This document shows positions 1-12,728 of a stretch of DNA of 64,000 nucleotides, in pieces. Where the stretch lies: positions 59,692,559-59,756,558 of the forward strand of contig CM067448.1 of NCBI GenBank assembly GCA_034508935.3, in the 5' to 3' direction. Numbering within the stretch: the first letter of the stretch is position 1; the number at the start of each line of letters is the position of its first letter. Under the pieces are notes generated by a model. It was not told the DNA's origin, did not search any database, and was given only the letters and a program-made list of their open reading frames with translations. A program made the translations under genes and the position numbers. Origin of the DNA: Berghia stephanieae. Lineage: Eukaryota; Mollusca; Gastropoda; Nudibranchia; Aeolidiidae.

Positions 1-211
1 CATCATCATCATCATCCATCATCTCATCATCATCATCATCATCATCACATCATCATCATCATTCAATCATCATCATATCATACTCATCATCATCATCATC
101 ATCATCATCTCTCATCATCATCATCATCATCATCATATCATCAATCATCATCTCTATCATATCATCAATCATCATCATCATCAATCATTCTCATTCATCA
201 TCATCATCATC

Positions 212-258
<47 letters not shown>

Positions 259-590
259 TCATCTCATCATCATCATCATTCATCATCATCATCATCATCA
301 TCATCTCATCATCATCCATCATCATCTCATCATCATCATCATCCATCATCTCATCATCTCATCACATCATCATCTTCATCATCACTCATCATCATCTCAT
401 CATATCACTCTCATCATCATCATCATATCCATCATCATCATCATCATCAATCATCTATCATCTACTCACCCCTTCATCATCATCATATCATCATCATACT
501 CATCATCATCATACTCACATCATCAACTCATCTCATCATCATCACATCTCATCATCATCATCATCATTTATTCATCATCATCTCTCATCC
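1..590. repeat. (CAT/ATC)n microsatellite array
   Basis: Imperfect CAT trinucleotide array filling the left edge of the window. Scattered breaks (CTC, CAAT, CACT) show age. It runs directly into the splice acceptor of the first readable TRPC exon, so the branch-point and pyrimidine region of that exon is built from the array. Confidence 0.97.
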
Positions 591-592
591 AG

Positions 593-677
593 TTCCACGC
601 GTCCATCAACCATCTGCAGTCAGGAGATTTAAATGACGAAGATGAAACTCTGGAACATTTATATTGGCTGAATGCTG
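593..677 (+). CDS. TRPC: TRPC channel exon: S3-S4 linker
   Basis: Internal exon of 85 nt (28 codons plus 1 base) encoding a peptide that starts FHASINHLQSGDLNDEDETL and ends YWLNA. The acceptor is ctctcatccag and the donor G|gtaaga. It ends in phase 1 with G, and both downstream alternative exons start with the two bases that complete Asp (GAC or GAT), giving ..LNA-DRI.W.., the usual run into TRPC S4. The peptide itself is poorly conserved, as expected for an extracellular S3-S4 loop. The assignment rests on phase continuity and position. It is squeezed between a CAT array and a GGT array. Confidence 0.75.
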
Positions 678-702
678 GTAAGACATGGTAGTTGTAGTTT
701 TG

Positions 703-860
703 GTGCTGCTGGTGGTGTGGTGGGTGGTGGTGGTGATGGTGGTGGTGGTGGTGTGGAGGTGGGGGTGATGGTGGTGGTGGTGGTGGTGGTGGTGGTGGTG
801 GGGTGGGGGGGGGGGTGGTGGTGGTGGTGTGCGGTGAGGTGGTGGGGTGTGTGATGGTGA
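703..860. repeat. (GGT)n array with G-run
   Basis: GGT/GTG repeats with a run of ten or more G near 806-816, starting about 25 nt after the exon donor. Dense G triplets could form quadruplexes and act as intronic splicing enhancers; that effect is inferred. Confidence 0.9.
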
Positions 861-982
861 GGGTGTGCTGATGGTATGTTGTGGCTAATAGCATTCTTGG
901 TGTGTAAAATGGGTGTCTAAGTATATCGTTAGGTTATAATGATTTTTAATATATTTATAATGTTTATAGTGATGTGATGAAC

Positions 983-990
983 GATGATGG

Positions 991-1028
<38 letters not shown>

Positions 1029-1135
1029 TGATGATGATGATGATGATGATGATGATACGAGATGATGATGAGAGAGGAGAGAGAGAAGACAGACAGAGAG
1101 AGAGAGAGAGATAAAGGAAGGGAGAGAGAGAGGGG
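983..1135. repeat. (GAT)n then (GA)n array
   Basis: GAT repeats to about 1075, then AGAGAG-rich DNA. GAT is the reverse complement of the ATC array upstream of the 593-677 exon, so the two could pair in pre-mRNA. Confidence 0.9.
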
Positions 1136-1955
1136 GGACAGTTTATTGTTCAAAATTATATTATTCTTAATTTATTTAAAACCCATCATTTCATTTCTAT
1201 ATGTACATAATTCTTTGAACATCTTTGACATGACATTGTTACTCTTGTTGCATTCACAACAAACGTCCGTTCACGTCACAAAATATTTTCCAAGATATCT
1301 CACGCATTTTTATCACAAGATGATAACTAGATAACATAACACTATGATTTGTAAAAGTAAATCAATCTAGATTTTAAAACATTTTAGTCTAAAAAATCTC
1401 TAAGAAATTTAATGCTTACAAAATTTCAACGTTTCGCGTTTTCTGTTAAATCATAGGATAATCCACCCGTCATATTAAAAAACAAGACGAAAAACAACGA
1501 ATTGCATTTTTGAAATTATTAATGTTTTCTTTGATTCTTTGTTAGACATTTTACAACCTGATATTTGCTCAAAATAGTGATTAAAAAAAAAAACAACAAA
1601 AAAAAAAAAACAACAACAAAAAATTGTACATGATTCTAAAATAATTTATTGATGTTATATCAGCGAGCAATAATTTGACTCAGACTTTCTTTCTAAAATG
1701 AAGAGTGATATCCATGCTGAGATTTAAAGACAACTATTTCTTCAGACTATCTAGACCTTATGTGATAGTTCCGTTAAAGACATTATTTTGTTCATGCAGG
1801 ATTTATAAATATTTAAACCTCATAACATAAAACAAATGATCATCTATGTCAAAACCAACTCCCACGACAAAATAAAATCTATTCATTGTTATCTGAACGG
1901 ACGGTTGTTTTGAGTTTCTGGACAACGATAATAATAATTTGTCTTACAGCCAGTC

Positions 1956-2297
1956 AATAAAGTTGGAAGTCGGGAAAATGTAACTAAAAATGGTATGGAA
2001 AAGTGAATATTTTACACTGTGCTAACACCTGTTTTTGGTTACCCCAAGATATATTGGAAGTTCAAAAGCTTCTATATACACTTTCAATAGAGCATGTATG
2101 TGTGTACATTAAAAAAATTGTTTACGTTTAAATTCAAGATTGGACTTTTGGGGCTATAAAACTTCATTCATCTTGTAGTTGAACACAATTATTTGAATAT
2201 ATGGGCAACCTTGAACTGCATTTAAAGACCAGGAGATCATTCAACGATTCAATAACAATAACTTTATCCATTTTACTTTCGACTTCCAACTTTACAG
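1956..2297. mobile_element. Candidate MITE, about 340 bp
   Basis: Inverted ends: AATAAAGTTGGAAGTCG at the left and CGACTTCCAACTTTACAG at the right, with no coding capacity between. No second copy was seen in the window, so the call rests on the terminal inverted repeat alone. Confidence 0.45.
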
Positions 2298-3186
2298 TTT
2301 TGACGAAAAGATTATGAATACAAGTACAGGTCTACCCCGAAAAGTTTTTTTTTTTAATTTACTTTTGTTGTGCTTAATTTTGTTATTATTACTATATGGA
2401 AGTACCAAACAAATTTTCTCAGGTATTTTTTATCAACAAGTATGTTGAAAAATTTTGTGTTTTCCAGTCAAAATGAGTTTGTTTTCACAACTCGTCAAAT
2501 TTCCAGCGATAGTGTTAAAAGACTTTTTAAGAGAGATCTGTACAACATTGCTATCACAATGAAAAGAAAACCTGAGAGTGGACAACGACTAAGCCCCTCA
2601 TACTCCTCCTTATTTGTTTTGGGTGGGGGTAGAGGGGGTGTTAAAGTGAGATAAGAAATGAAAACTGTAATAAGCGGACAAAAAGAAGTTAAAAAATCTA
2701 TCACGAATTTTCATTCTCTCCAATAAAAAAAAAACCAACAATATCTGAAACCTTTACTTGAGTCGTTGGACTTGAAGAGTTTTCATTGTGATTGCAAGAA
2801 ACTGAATTTAATATGTCATGTTATAAATATGCTATACTACGAACATTTTTTTTGTGGTTTAATTATCATGAATGCTATATTATTACATGGATATTCTATG
2901 CCTGCTGCGTTCATTTTTTCCATATTTCTTTCTTTACTGTAATTTTGCTCTCTGTGCTATTTTCATTTCTTCTGTCTTCGGTCTATGTCAAAATCTCTCA
3001 TTTTCTTGGTCGATGATATTCATGGCGCCTCCGCGTTAAGGCAATGATACAATAATAAGCCAATCAGAAGATGACTGAACCCTTTGAGTTTATGGTCTGG
3101 AGTTCAGAACCTCTTAATTTTACTTAAAAATTGATGAGCATTCTTCAATGCAATTTATTTAAATGATGATATTCATCACAAAAATG

Positions 3187-3396
3187 TATTATTATTATAT
3201 ATTATTATTATATTATTATTATATTTATATTTTATTTTATTATATTATTATTATTATTTTTTTATTTTATTATTATTAATTATTTTTATTATTATATATT
3301 ATTATTATTTTATTATTATTATTATTATTATTTATTATTATTATTATTATTTATTATTATTAATTATATTATTATTATTATTATTATTATTATGAT
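3187..3396. repeat. (TTA)n microsatellite
   Basis: Imperfect TTA/ATT array of about 210 bp inside the large intron. Confidence 0.95.
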
Positions 3397-4679
3397 CTGA
3401 GGAGCAGCCTTGAAAAAAATGCAAATAAGGATATTAATTATTAACAAAGCTACAAATGAGGCTAGTATTTAGCACTTGAGATGAAGTCAAATGTTAGTGT
3501 CAGCGTCGATAAATGATGAAGATAATAATATTATGAGACAAATTGATAATTCGAGAGCGTTAAGTTAAAAACTGCTTTGAATCGTGGAGAAATTAGAAAA
3601 TTGTGATTGACAGCGTAAATGATTGTGAAATTATGGGCTTGTATCGAAATTCATATTTGGAAGTTTTGTGAAGACGACGTACAAAGGAACTGAAGTAATG
3701 GCGTCAGAATTGTTTAAGAATAGGATGAAAGAAGTAAGGTAAATAAATTACATAAATAAACACAGTAGAGATAGCCTGTAAATATTTCAATCCAGAAAAA
3801 AAGGAAACATTTTGCATAAATATTATGTCGAAGTGTACTTATTGACAAATCAAATAGCCCAAATTGTATGGGCTCATTGTTGGAATAGAAATGCTCACAA
3901 AACATCAAAAAAGATTCTCAGACCAGCAAAATTGTGGACGAAGATCAAGCATCATATACGCATATCTTTTCTTTTCTTTTTAGATATCATTGTCGATTTA
4001 AATCATATTATTGTTTTATTAACAAGGCTCGATAGCTGAAACGTGGAGGCCCATATCTTAGAAAGAGACGTTAATTTCTTCTTTTTTTCTTTTCTTTTTC
4101 AATATTTATCATCTTTCAAACACTACATAAATTTCTTCCAACCTTCACTCTACACTCTACGCTCACTCTAGCGACGTGCGAGCTGTTGCTTTCTTGCGAT
4201 GATGCGTTGGTGCGCAATGTTGCCTGTCTCTCTATTCATGCTACGAGTACTACCGCCAGTCCAAATGAGATTCTAGTACATGTTCTTCTTCTCTTGCTAA
4301 TTGTGTTTGTTTTTGGCGCCTTCTCTTGACCAACCTCTCATTCTTTCAATGCATCTTTTCAGTGTTGCTCTTTTTGTGAACTATACGATCACGGTTCGGT
4401 ATAGAGTTTTGAAGTAGGTACATATTCGCAACGACTGATATTTTAATTGCAATTTGGCACAGAAAATAGTGGAACTACAATTACATCTCAAGGACCCATG
4501 AGATATGGCATAGTTCAAATACCCGTACATTGGGTAAAATATTGAAATCAAGACTTACAACAAAGTCTAACCCTACCCCTAACTCTAAAGTGTATCTCCG
4601 ATTGTCCTTGCTTACAATTTTTACTTAATCAATCATCAAAAACGAATTTAAACTTAAACTTCCCGGCATAACGAAAGAC

Positions 4680-5165
4680 TGTATTTGGAATTGGACCCAA
4701 GGGGATTAAGTTAGGCAAGCTTTACTCAAGATTGCGTATTTGGAATTTGACGTTACTAAAGATTGTATATTTCGAATACACCCAATGGGATTAAGCAAGC
4801 ATTGCTCAATATTGCATATTTGGAATTCGACCAATCGACATTAGATATACTGAAAGATGTATAATATTTGGAATTCGAGCTAATGGGATTAAGCAAGAAT
4901 TACTGAGGATTGCATATTTGGAATTCGACAGGTTTTACTCAAACTTTTTTGTTTGAAATTCAACCTGATGGGATTAATCAAGCTTTTAAGATTGTTTATT
5001 TGGAATTCTACCCAATAAGACCATACAGTTTTTATTTAAGATTATTCATTTGGAATTCTTCCCAATGGGACTATACAGTTTTTATTTAAGATTGTTCATT
5101 TGAAATTCTTCTCAATGGGACTATACAGTTTTTACTTAAAATTGTTTATTTGAAATTCGACAATT
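4680..5165. repeat. Degenerate minisatellite, unit about 55-75 bp
   Basis: The phrases TATTTGGAATTCGAC, CCAATGGGATTAAGCAAGC and TTTACTCAAGATTG recur about eight times with substitutions and small indels. Divergence between units indicates an old array. Confidence 0.75.
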
Positions 5166-6304
5166 GGGATAAAACAATAGGTATCATTTTCATGGTTTGT
5201 ATTTCAAATCATTGTGATATACATGTTTCCAAATTATATTATTTCGTCTATATATTAGTAAGAATGGAAAAGTTGAAAAAACAGCTCATCGCGTCGCGCG
5301 GAAAAGAAAAATGATCAAACAAAAAAATCCGACTAAAATCAACAAAACCGCTTTGGACGTGACGATACTCCGATCCACGAAACTTGGCAAGTTTTCCTAA
5401 AGTGTGATTACTTTTTTTCAATGTTGTCTGTTATCTAGTCTTCCCTTTAGAATCACAAAGCAAGATCTAGACCCACTGTATTTGTAAACTTATCATATTA
5501 TGTTTTTTAGAGATGCAATTGTTTTGTTTTTTACTCTAAATACTTCAGTCTACTTATTATTCTCCAAACGTTTGTATGGAAGATACCAGTCGCTCCATTT
5601 CTGCCAAGTTCAGAGTTGTCAGATTGTTTTATTTTATGCATTCTTATTGTTGGCTACAAAAACCAATTAGAGCTACATGTGCACACTACCACATTAGTTG
5701 GTGAGTTCTACGTCATAATTCAAACATGATTATACTCTCATTGTTAAACTTTAAACTGACTTTTATGGTAACTACAAACCACACTGTTGATTATATTTTG
5801 ATGGGCCAAAACAAGGATTGTTTTGCGGTTTGAATTGTGAGGATCATGTTGATGTTTTTTGTTGTTGTTTTTTTTTTAATCGGGCATATTTTATTCACCA
5901 AACACTTTCGACTGGCTTTTTCCCTAACATAAAACAACATAAACAGATGTGCAAGAACCAATATTATATTCAGTCAAGATTAGAAATTCATATAACTTTC
6001 GTGCATTCTATGAGAGGTAGATTTTAATAACATTAATTTAATTTTCATGGCTGGCCATTCCAAGCACAGAGAGATTTTAATTAAATTAATTTTTCCTGAG
6101 TATGTTCGGGTAAGCTATTCAATGCCGTAGCAGAATATTGAAAATTTTGCATAGACGTTATTGCGTCAACGTTTTCACGTATAAAAATGAAAAAGCGATG
6201 TAGTATTTATGCCCAAACCTTGTTGAATAAACAATGGAAAAAGATTATTTAAATGATTCTCAAGCAATGCTGGTTTGTTTGACTTTCGTGATTTAATTTC
6301 AAAG

Positions 6305-6727
6305 GTATACCCTTTTTATCCATTTCAAAATACATACAATACTAACTCTCCGATAAACTAAAATCGCATGAGTTTGTTTTTTAGTTTCGTATTTTTAATT
6401 TCTAGGAAGGTTAAACCTTTTTATCCATTTCAAAAGTATGTCATGACCAATAGATAAACTCTCTCGAAAATCGTAAAAAGGATAGTTTTGTTTTTTAGTT
6501 TCGTATTTTTAGTTTCGTAGGAAGGTTAAAGACCTTTTTATCCATTTCAAAAGTTATGTCATGACCAATAGATAAACTCTCTCGAAATACGTAAAAAGAT
6601 GATAGTTTGTTTTTTGTTTCGTATTTTTAGTTTCGTAGGAAGGTTAAAGACCTTTTTATCCATTTCAAAAGTATGTCATGACCAATAGATAAACTCTCCT
6701 CGAAAACGGAAAAAGATGATATCTTGT
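6305..6727. repeat. Tandem repeat, unit about 105-119 bp, four copies
   Basis: CTTTTTATCCATTTCAAAA recurs near 6312, 6417, 6534 and 6651. Each copy is followed by ATGACCAATAGATAAACTCT and GTTTCGTATTTTTAGTTTC. The right end meets a run of 12 or more G. Confidence 0.9.
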
Positions 6728-7389
6728 TGGGGGGGGGGGGAATCTATCATTATAATTAATTTGATAATTGTATTGATTCAATACTGTTAATATTTTACAT
6801 AATCAAACCTGCCCTCTATACCAAAAAAAATCGTAGAATTACGACATTTTGGCTCCAAGCTCAGTAATTCATGAATTGTTATGTTATTAAAACTCATTGA
6901 AAATGAAAGTTTATGCAAGAGACTACATAATTTATTTTAAGAGTTTTGAAGTGTTTTTACTGCTTGTGAATTGTCGATTTTTAAAGTTAACTATCGCGAG
7001 TACAATCTTTATCTCCTAAGAATTACGAATTTTGAAATTTTCAGGTTGGCAGGTCTACATAATAGTTGTGTAGCTGACATACTTAAGACTGGTATCTATA
7101 AATAACATTTTTGAAACGTTCTTGGCATCTTTGTAAAACGAAATATGAAGAGCTTTACAAAAGCATGTAAATCATATTATGCTACCCTCGTACTTCACAT
7201 CTTTTTTGCACTGAATGAAATCCATGACTTGCACTTAGATACTGTGCTTTTTGTAGATTAGTTTCCTCAACTCTGTTTTCTTTTACTTTTAGCGCTTGCT
7301 GACTCACATTTGCTTACAAATATTTATCCATCCTAATTTGAAACAAAACCATGTTCCTAGTTTGAGGCTCATCGGCTTGTTTTGTTGGT

Positions 7390-7489
7390 TTGTTTGTTTT
7401 TTTTTTTGTGTGTTTTTTCTTGGGTTTTTTTGTTCATTTGTTTTTTTTTTGTTTGTTTTTTTTTTTTTTGGGGGGGGGGTTCTTTTTTT
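7390..7489. repeat. GTTTG/T-run tract ending in a G-run
   Basis: T-rich DNA with GTTTG phrases switching abruptly to ten G. It is one of many such T-run/G-run tracts in the window. Confidence 0.85.
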
Positions 7490-7490
7490 C

Positions 7491-7790
7491 TATTGAGCTT
7501 TTATATAGAGCAATATCCACTAAACGTGCTCAAAGCGCTTTACAGGGGGCCCCTGGCTAACAGCAACAATTAACATGTAGGACGGGACATGGTGCCTTTT
7601 AGGCGATATTACAATTTTTTTCGGACAGATACAACGCTGTTAGCGGCCAGGTACTCATTTTACACCTGAGTACGGTGAGAGAATGTGAGTAAAGAGCCTT
7701 CTCCAACGACTTAACTATGCGCCGAGCGAGTCTCGAACCCAGGACCCTCCGATCCGAAAGCGAGTATCATACCACTAGACCACATAGCAG
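7491..7790 (-). mobile_element. tRNA-derived SINE, family 1
   Basis: Read on the minus strand, the head is tRNA-like (ATGTGGTCTAGTGGTATGA as box A region, GGGTTCGAGACTC as box B). The body contains GAAGGCTCTTTACTCACATT and GCGCTTTGAGCACG, and the element ends in CTCAATAG plus an A-rich tail. Related copies lie at 16478, 33928, 51200 and 62855. Confidence 0.88.
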
Positions 7791-9197
7791 AGAGTGTTCA
7801 TTTTCAAAGTGAACATTTTCGGTATACTACTGTAGAACAAAGAGCTCTTAGAATGTATCTCGTTTATCGTGTATGGCCCTGTATCTTGGCATAGTATTTT
7901 ATATTATAAGATCTGAATCTTTATGTTTTGTTTCCATCGCGGAAAAAAAAACTGTATCAAAATCAAAAATTAAATTTTAAATACCATAAAGAAAATTGAA
8001 AAACCTCCATGTTGATTCACAAATAGAAATTTGAAGTTATTTTTAGATTTTCGGAATGGTGCATGTTTGAAATAAATCAAATGAGTGCTCTCTGTTTCAC
8101 CTCTTTAAAAGGTCAAAACTAATCATTACAATTGTGAGTGCATATCTATATTTTGTCAGTTCATCTTGACAGTATATATGGCTGTCCAATGTTCAATAAG
8201 CGTGATGATAAATCGATCAACTCAAAATTTATGATTCAAGTGTTGAATGAAAATTGAACTCAATTTCTATTATATTGATAGACAACATATTTTTTGACTT
8301 CTTAAAAGAACTAAACGGATTTTTTAAAATATGAGAATGGAGAGATATTTTCTGCATTTAATATCTTATATGGTTCGCTCATTTATCCTAAAATGATTTC
8401 CCAATGTTAAGAGCGGATAATAGTTTATATTAATTTTAAGAAATTGATTGTATTCATAATAATGAAAGGAAACACGAAATGTTATCAATTCAACGCAAGT
8501 ACTCCCACCTCATTGTCATACTCGCTGACCGGAAGGTTGACACACAACCCAGTGCTAAGCTAAAAATAATGGCTCTTGTTTTTGACTGGATTTGCGAATC
8601 AAATTTGATCTTTTGATTTAAAATAATCACGGTGTCTTAATTCAATCTCACAATGCACGCAAACACTTTATGTCATGTGCAAACGCCATGCAAAATTGGG
8701 TGACTTTTGGTCCAGTGGTTTTTGGATCCATCATAGTGTTACCAAAAAAAAAATCCGATTGCCTAATTAAATTAAACAATTAATTTAGCAATATTTTAAA
8801 GTTTTGTAAATTTTTGCAAGGATTTTATCATCTATTGAGACCATTTTTGTTTACTTTTTACGATTTTAAGAAGAAAAAAACACAGTGAGCAATTTTAATA
8901 GAGTTTCTTATGAGCCACCCAAAAAAAAAAATCCAGAGTTATCTCCCTTCATATAATATTTTTATAATTCCTCACGTAGATAATACACTCCTCCCCCTTC
9001 CCACCCCTACTTCCACCTGCTTCTGTATGATCCATGTCACGAGCAGTCACTGCTTATAATAATATTCCAGTGGGAAATGACCTTTAAACTATCGCTGTCG
9101 CATACATAAAAAGAGATACTAACTATTTACACGATTTAGAACTCAATAAATTTGTAATTACTGATTTGTTAATGTTACCCATATTCTCAATTATCGG

Positions 9198-9403
9198 TGT
9201 GTCCCGGATGCTAAAAATTAACATTGAAGTCAGAATTATGAAAAAGAAAATTAATTAATTAGACCCAATGAGAAAATCGAATGTAGTTTCGCAAATTGTG
9301 TGAGTCTCGGGTTTACTTCCGCCCTTCGTCACTTTTTATGTAATTTTTGGATTCTGATTTATCCCGACATGATACCATGTTGAGAGGGTGGGTCACATTT
9401 TTT
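9198..9403. mobile_element. Degraded family A MITE
   Basis: The right end, CCCGACATGATACCATGTTGA then GGGTGGGTCAC, matches the family A terminus. The left end is weak (GTGTCCCGGATGCTAAAAAT), so the left boundary is approximate. Confidence 0.55.
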
Positions 9404-9519
9404 AAATACCGCAGGTCCAAATATACATTACACTCCGTATAGTTTCAAAGACGTCATTTTAGACTATTATTTAAAATAAAGACTTTTGTATATGATAAAG
9501 AATGAAACGGTTTTTGTTT

Positions 9520-9576
9520 TATTTTGTTGGGTGTTGTTTTGGTTTTGTTTTGGGTTTTTTAGTGGGGTTTTTTTTC

Positions 9577-9645
<69 letters not shown>

Positions 9646-9662
9646 TTGGGGGGGGGGGGTGT
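9520..9662. repeat. Long poly-T tract with terminal G-run
   Basis: About 65 T, then GTTG and about eleven G. ORFs of poly-Phe or poly-Lys here are composition artefacts. Confidence 0.95.
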
Positions 9663-11159
9663 GAAATTCTTGACAGCAAAGCTTCAAAGGTCATTTCTCA
9701 CTGAGTTCATGGGGAAAAAACTGTGGGTGTGATAAATTTATGCAATGATATAAATCATTGTGCAAAAACTGCATTGCCCAGAGGCAAGAATGTTTTGTGT
9801 TACGACCTTTGTGTTTCTCGTATTATAATAGTATAGACTCAACACGCATTTTCAAGCAGGGAATCGTCATAAAGACGCTGGTTTTCGAATATGAAAGCAA
9901 CACAATATACACAATAATAATGAACCAAAATGTCTTCAAAATTCTTAACCCAGTGTTTTGTTATACATAAAATTTAATTATTTATGATCAAAACCGAAAA
10001 AAAAAACATTCTGAAGATTTTCATAGCAAGTCTTGATGAGTTTTTTTTTTTTTTTTTTTTTTTCTTGGTGATTTTATCATTTTTAATGTTATTTTAATTT
10101 TATATTTTAAATTATTCTTAGTGTGAAATTTTGGCTATATACATCCATTTTTTTTTTTTGTATGTTGTTTGGTTTGGTTTGGGTTTATTTTTATGGCTTT
10201 TATTTGTTTTGTTTTGTTGAATAATTGCGGATTTTTATTTTATTGTGTTAATTGAAGGATATTTGTGTTTATTACCACCCTATCATATTTGTTTTATTTT
10301 ATTTTTTTATGTTAATTTTTTTTTCACATCATCACGACTTTTATGCACTGGTTTGATCGTATTCCCACCACAATGAATTGTAAAATATAAAAAATGTGAA
10401 CCAATTCCTCAATCAAATATCATATTGGAGTGAAAAAGATTTTTTAGAAAGTTTATTGTAAAAATAAACATAATTAAAGAAAATCAAATATTTGCAAGTT
10501 TGAAAAAAGAAATCTCACACAAATTAATAAAGTTGGGATTTTTTTTAAAATTCAAGCAATAGAATTTAATTAAGCTCAGAATTTATAGCTTTAAGCATCA
10601 GGTTTACCCTGATGTTATTACTGTTTTGAGACAATTGTTCACCGATGAGCTAAATTCTATTCGCCTTTGTTTTTGTAAACTTCTCTAAATATAACCCCCA
10701 AAAAAATGTGAAAATCTTAGGACTTTTATTTATTAGATATTTTAACCGACGTGCTCTTATTTGTATATTTACACGTCATTTTACCTATATCTTGATTCCA
10801 CATGTTTTGCATACTTTTGCAACTCGTTTAAATTCTCCCCTATTTTTTGTTTTCAATTGGTTCTATAAAATAAAGGCAAAGCAGTAAAGCTTTATTTAAT
10901 ATTTTATATTACAAGGAAAATTCAGCGCTAAAATTACAACACACACATATCCTAATTTTTGGTTAGAAATGAAATTAAAACCTATGAAATCTTTGAAGTC
11001 TCGGGGCTTAACTTATCGATATTTTGAATTAACTTTCTTGTTGAGATCAAATTGCATAATTGTTTTATGGTGGTAATCTGTTAAGAACTTGAACGTAAAT
11101 TTTAGTTAACGTATTCGTGTGTTTTAATTATAATCATACGGCTTTGCCTTTATATCAAA

Positions 11160-11372
11160 TAGGGAATGAGATTAGCAGAAGAGTAGCGTCCCTTGATTGG
11201 ACGTCACCCATAGTCTGTGACGTCACCGGCGGAAAAGTTATTAGAGAGAGAACGTCATGTTGGTTGTGCGCATGCGTCTCTCTCTCTAATAACTTTTCCG
11301 CCGGTGACGTCACAGACTATGGGTGACGTCCAATCAAGGGACGCTACTCTTCCGCTTATCTCATTCCCTATA
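11160..11372. mobile_element. Foldback MITE, family B (complete)
   Basis: Near-perfect long palindrome: AGGGAATGAGATTAGCAGA at the left and its complement ending CTCATTCCCTA at the right, arms of about 95 nt around a short GCGCATGCGTC centre. Each arm contains a full CRE (TGACGTCA) and an ATTGG (CCAAT) box. No coding capacity. Other copies lie at 12729, 32307 and 34580. Confidence 0.93.
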
Positions 11373-11404
11373 GGATGAATTACACCACAAATCTGCCCTT
11401 TACT

Positions 11405-11640
11405 GGCAAAACATGTTTTTGAGATTTTGGCCAGAAATGTTTTACGTCAACGTTCGATTAATGACCCTCAAATTTTTTTTTAATCCTTAATCCTTAGACT
11501 TCAAAATTATCTCAGCTTTAAGAATTTTGAAAAGATGAGATTTTAAGAGGTCTTTGGTTTAAGATTTTTTTGATGAGGTGAAGGACATTTTAATTCATCG
11601 ATATTAAAAAACTGAGATATTTCTGGCCAAAATGAAAAAT
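11405..11640. mobile_element. Family F foldback element
   Basis: Ends carry GATTTTGGCCAGAAATG and its near-complement ATATTTCTGGCCAAAATG, with inner blocks also inverted (ATTAATGACCCTCAAAT against GATGAGGTGAAGGAC). Related to 15285-15545 and 49690-49915. Confidence 0.6.
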
Positions 11641-11702
11641 AAATAGTGTTTTGTCAGTTTACAGTAGAAAAGATCCTCATCGTCTGTACTTTTCATCATC
11701 AT

Positions 11703-11940
11703 TTGTGACCCTCCGTCTCAAAACGGTATTATGTCGGGATGATTCAGACCCCAGAAAGTGAATTTAGAGATAGAATGATGAGAAATTGGACCTTAGAAGT
11801 TTTTGTAAAGCAAAAATTGGTATTTATACTCCAGCATAACGTACAGAAAGTAAACCCAAATATGATATTTGTGGCAATGAATTCAATATCCCTGAGCGGG
11901 TGGATCCCGACATAATACCGCTTTGAGACGGGGGTTCACA
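11703..11940. mobile_element. Family A MITE
   Basis: Terminal inverted repeats: GTGACCCTCCGTCTCAAAAC then GGTATTATGTCGGGA at the left; CCCGACATAATACCGCTTTG then AGACGGGGGTTCAC at the right. Non-coding interior. It ends about 75 nt before the acceptor of the first alternative S4 exon. Confidence 0.88.
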
Positions 11941-12017
11941 TTTTATTTAAATCCCATTTTGAGTAGAAAGCACAGTCTGTAGTTTTTGTGTTGTGATGTG
12001 TTTTCTCTGTCACACAG

Positions 12018-12169
12018 ACCGCATATACTGGACTCCCGCCGATCCCACCAACCTTCTCGAAGGCATGTTTGCCATCAACAACATTTTCAGCTTTTCCAGG
12101 ATTTCATATCTCCTACCGGCCAACGAAACTCTGGGACCGCTCAAAATTTCGTTGGGACGAATGCTAAAG
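12018..12169 (+). CDS. TRPC: TRPC alternative exon a: S4 and S4-S5 linker
   Basis: Exon of 152 nt, acceptor tgtcacacag and donor AAG|gtaacg, phase 1 in and phase 0 out. It reads (D)[19 protein letters not shown], then [20 protein letters not shown], then [11 protein letters not shown]. This matches the conserved TRPC block FAIANxLSFSRLxxLLPANExLGPLQISLGRM, which forms S4 and the S4-S5 linker that couples to the gate. The usual Gln of GPLQIS is Lys here. A second exon of equal length, phase and 35/51 identical residues lies at 13273-13424. Including both, or neither, would shift the frame, so they must be used one at a time. Confidence 0.93.
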
Positions 12170-12728
12170 GTAACGTAGAATCTGGAATGGTGTTCTATCT
12201 TGGGACATTTGGAAATCTTCTGCCGGAGAATGTTGTTTGAGATACTAAACGATCATATTATATATTCCGTGACTGGCTGGGAAGTTCGTTTATTCTTACC
12301 AAAATGTAAATAGGCGTTTTGTAGATTTACGGTTTATTCACCATAAGACACGATCTAGCAATAAATAATCATTTAAGAGGTTTTGGTCCATTTATCTCCT
12401 CTGATTGTTTCTTAAGCTGCCTCACACCTTGTTCCGTTTGTTTGTACCGTGCATTGCTTCGATATTGTTTGATTGGGCGTGATTTTGTCCTACTCCGTCG
12501 ATTATATTTCTTTTTTCAGTTTTTGGATTCGCTTAAGTTCATTGCAAAACTGTATCACCAATAGCTAATTATAATTGGAAAGATAAACAACGACTTGATG
12601 TGAAGGGTGATAATAACAAAACTAAAATAATTGCCCCTGTTGCAAGACGATGTCCTTTAATACACAACTGAACGTTGCAAATTCTGCTCTCATTTTCAAC
12701 AACTCAACCGAGGATGAAATGTCTCTTG

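Larger units (their letters stand above)
678..12017 (+). other. Large TRPC intron (11.3 kb)
   Basis: Between the S3-S4 linker exon and the first alternative S4 exon I found no further coding exon. The interval holds microsatellites, two minisatellites, a SINE and several MITEs, listed separately. Stretches at 1136-1950, 2300-3180, 3400-4640, 5170-6290, 6730-7380, 7800-9190 and 9700-11150 show only AT-rich DNA with short T or A runs and no supported element. Confidence 0.6.

Noticed and set aside
3655-3740. Exon-like stretch ending in AAG|gtaaat
   Set aside because: Open for about 25 codons with a plausible donor, but no acceptor of quality, no homology, and out of place in the TRPC gene.
7716-7790. 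tRNA-like sequence
   Set aside because: It is joined to a repeated body and A-rich tail and occurs five times in the window, so it is a SINE head and not a tRNA gene. The same holds for heads at 16700, 20880, 21220, 34480, 55440 and 62870.
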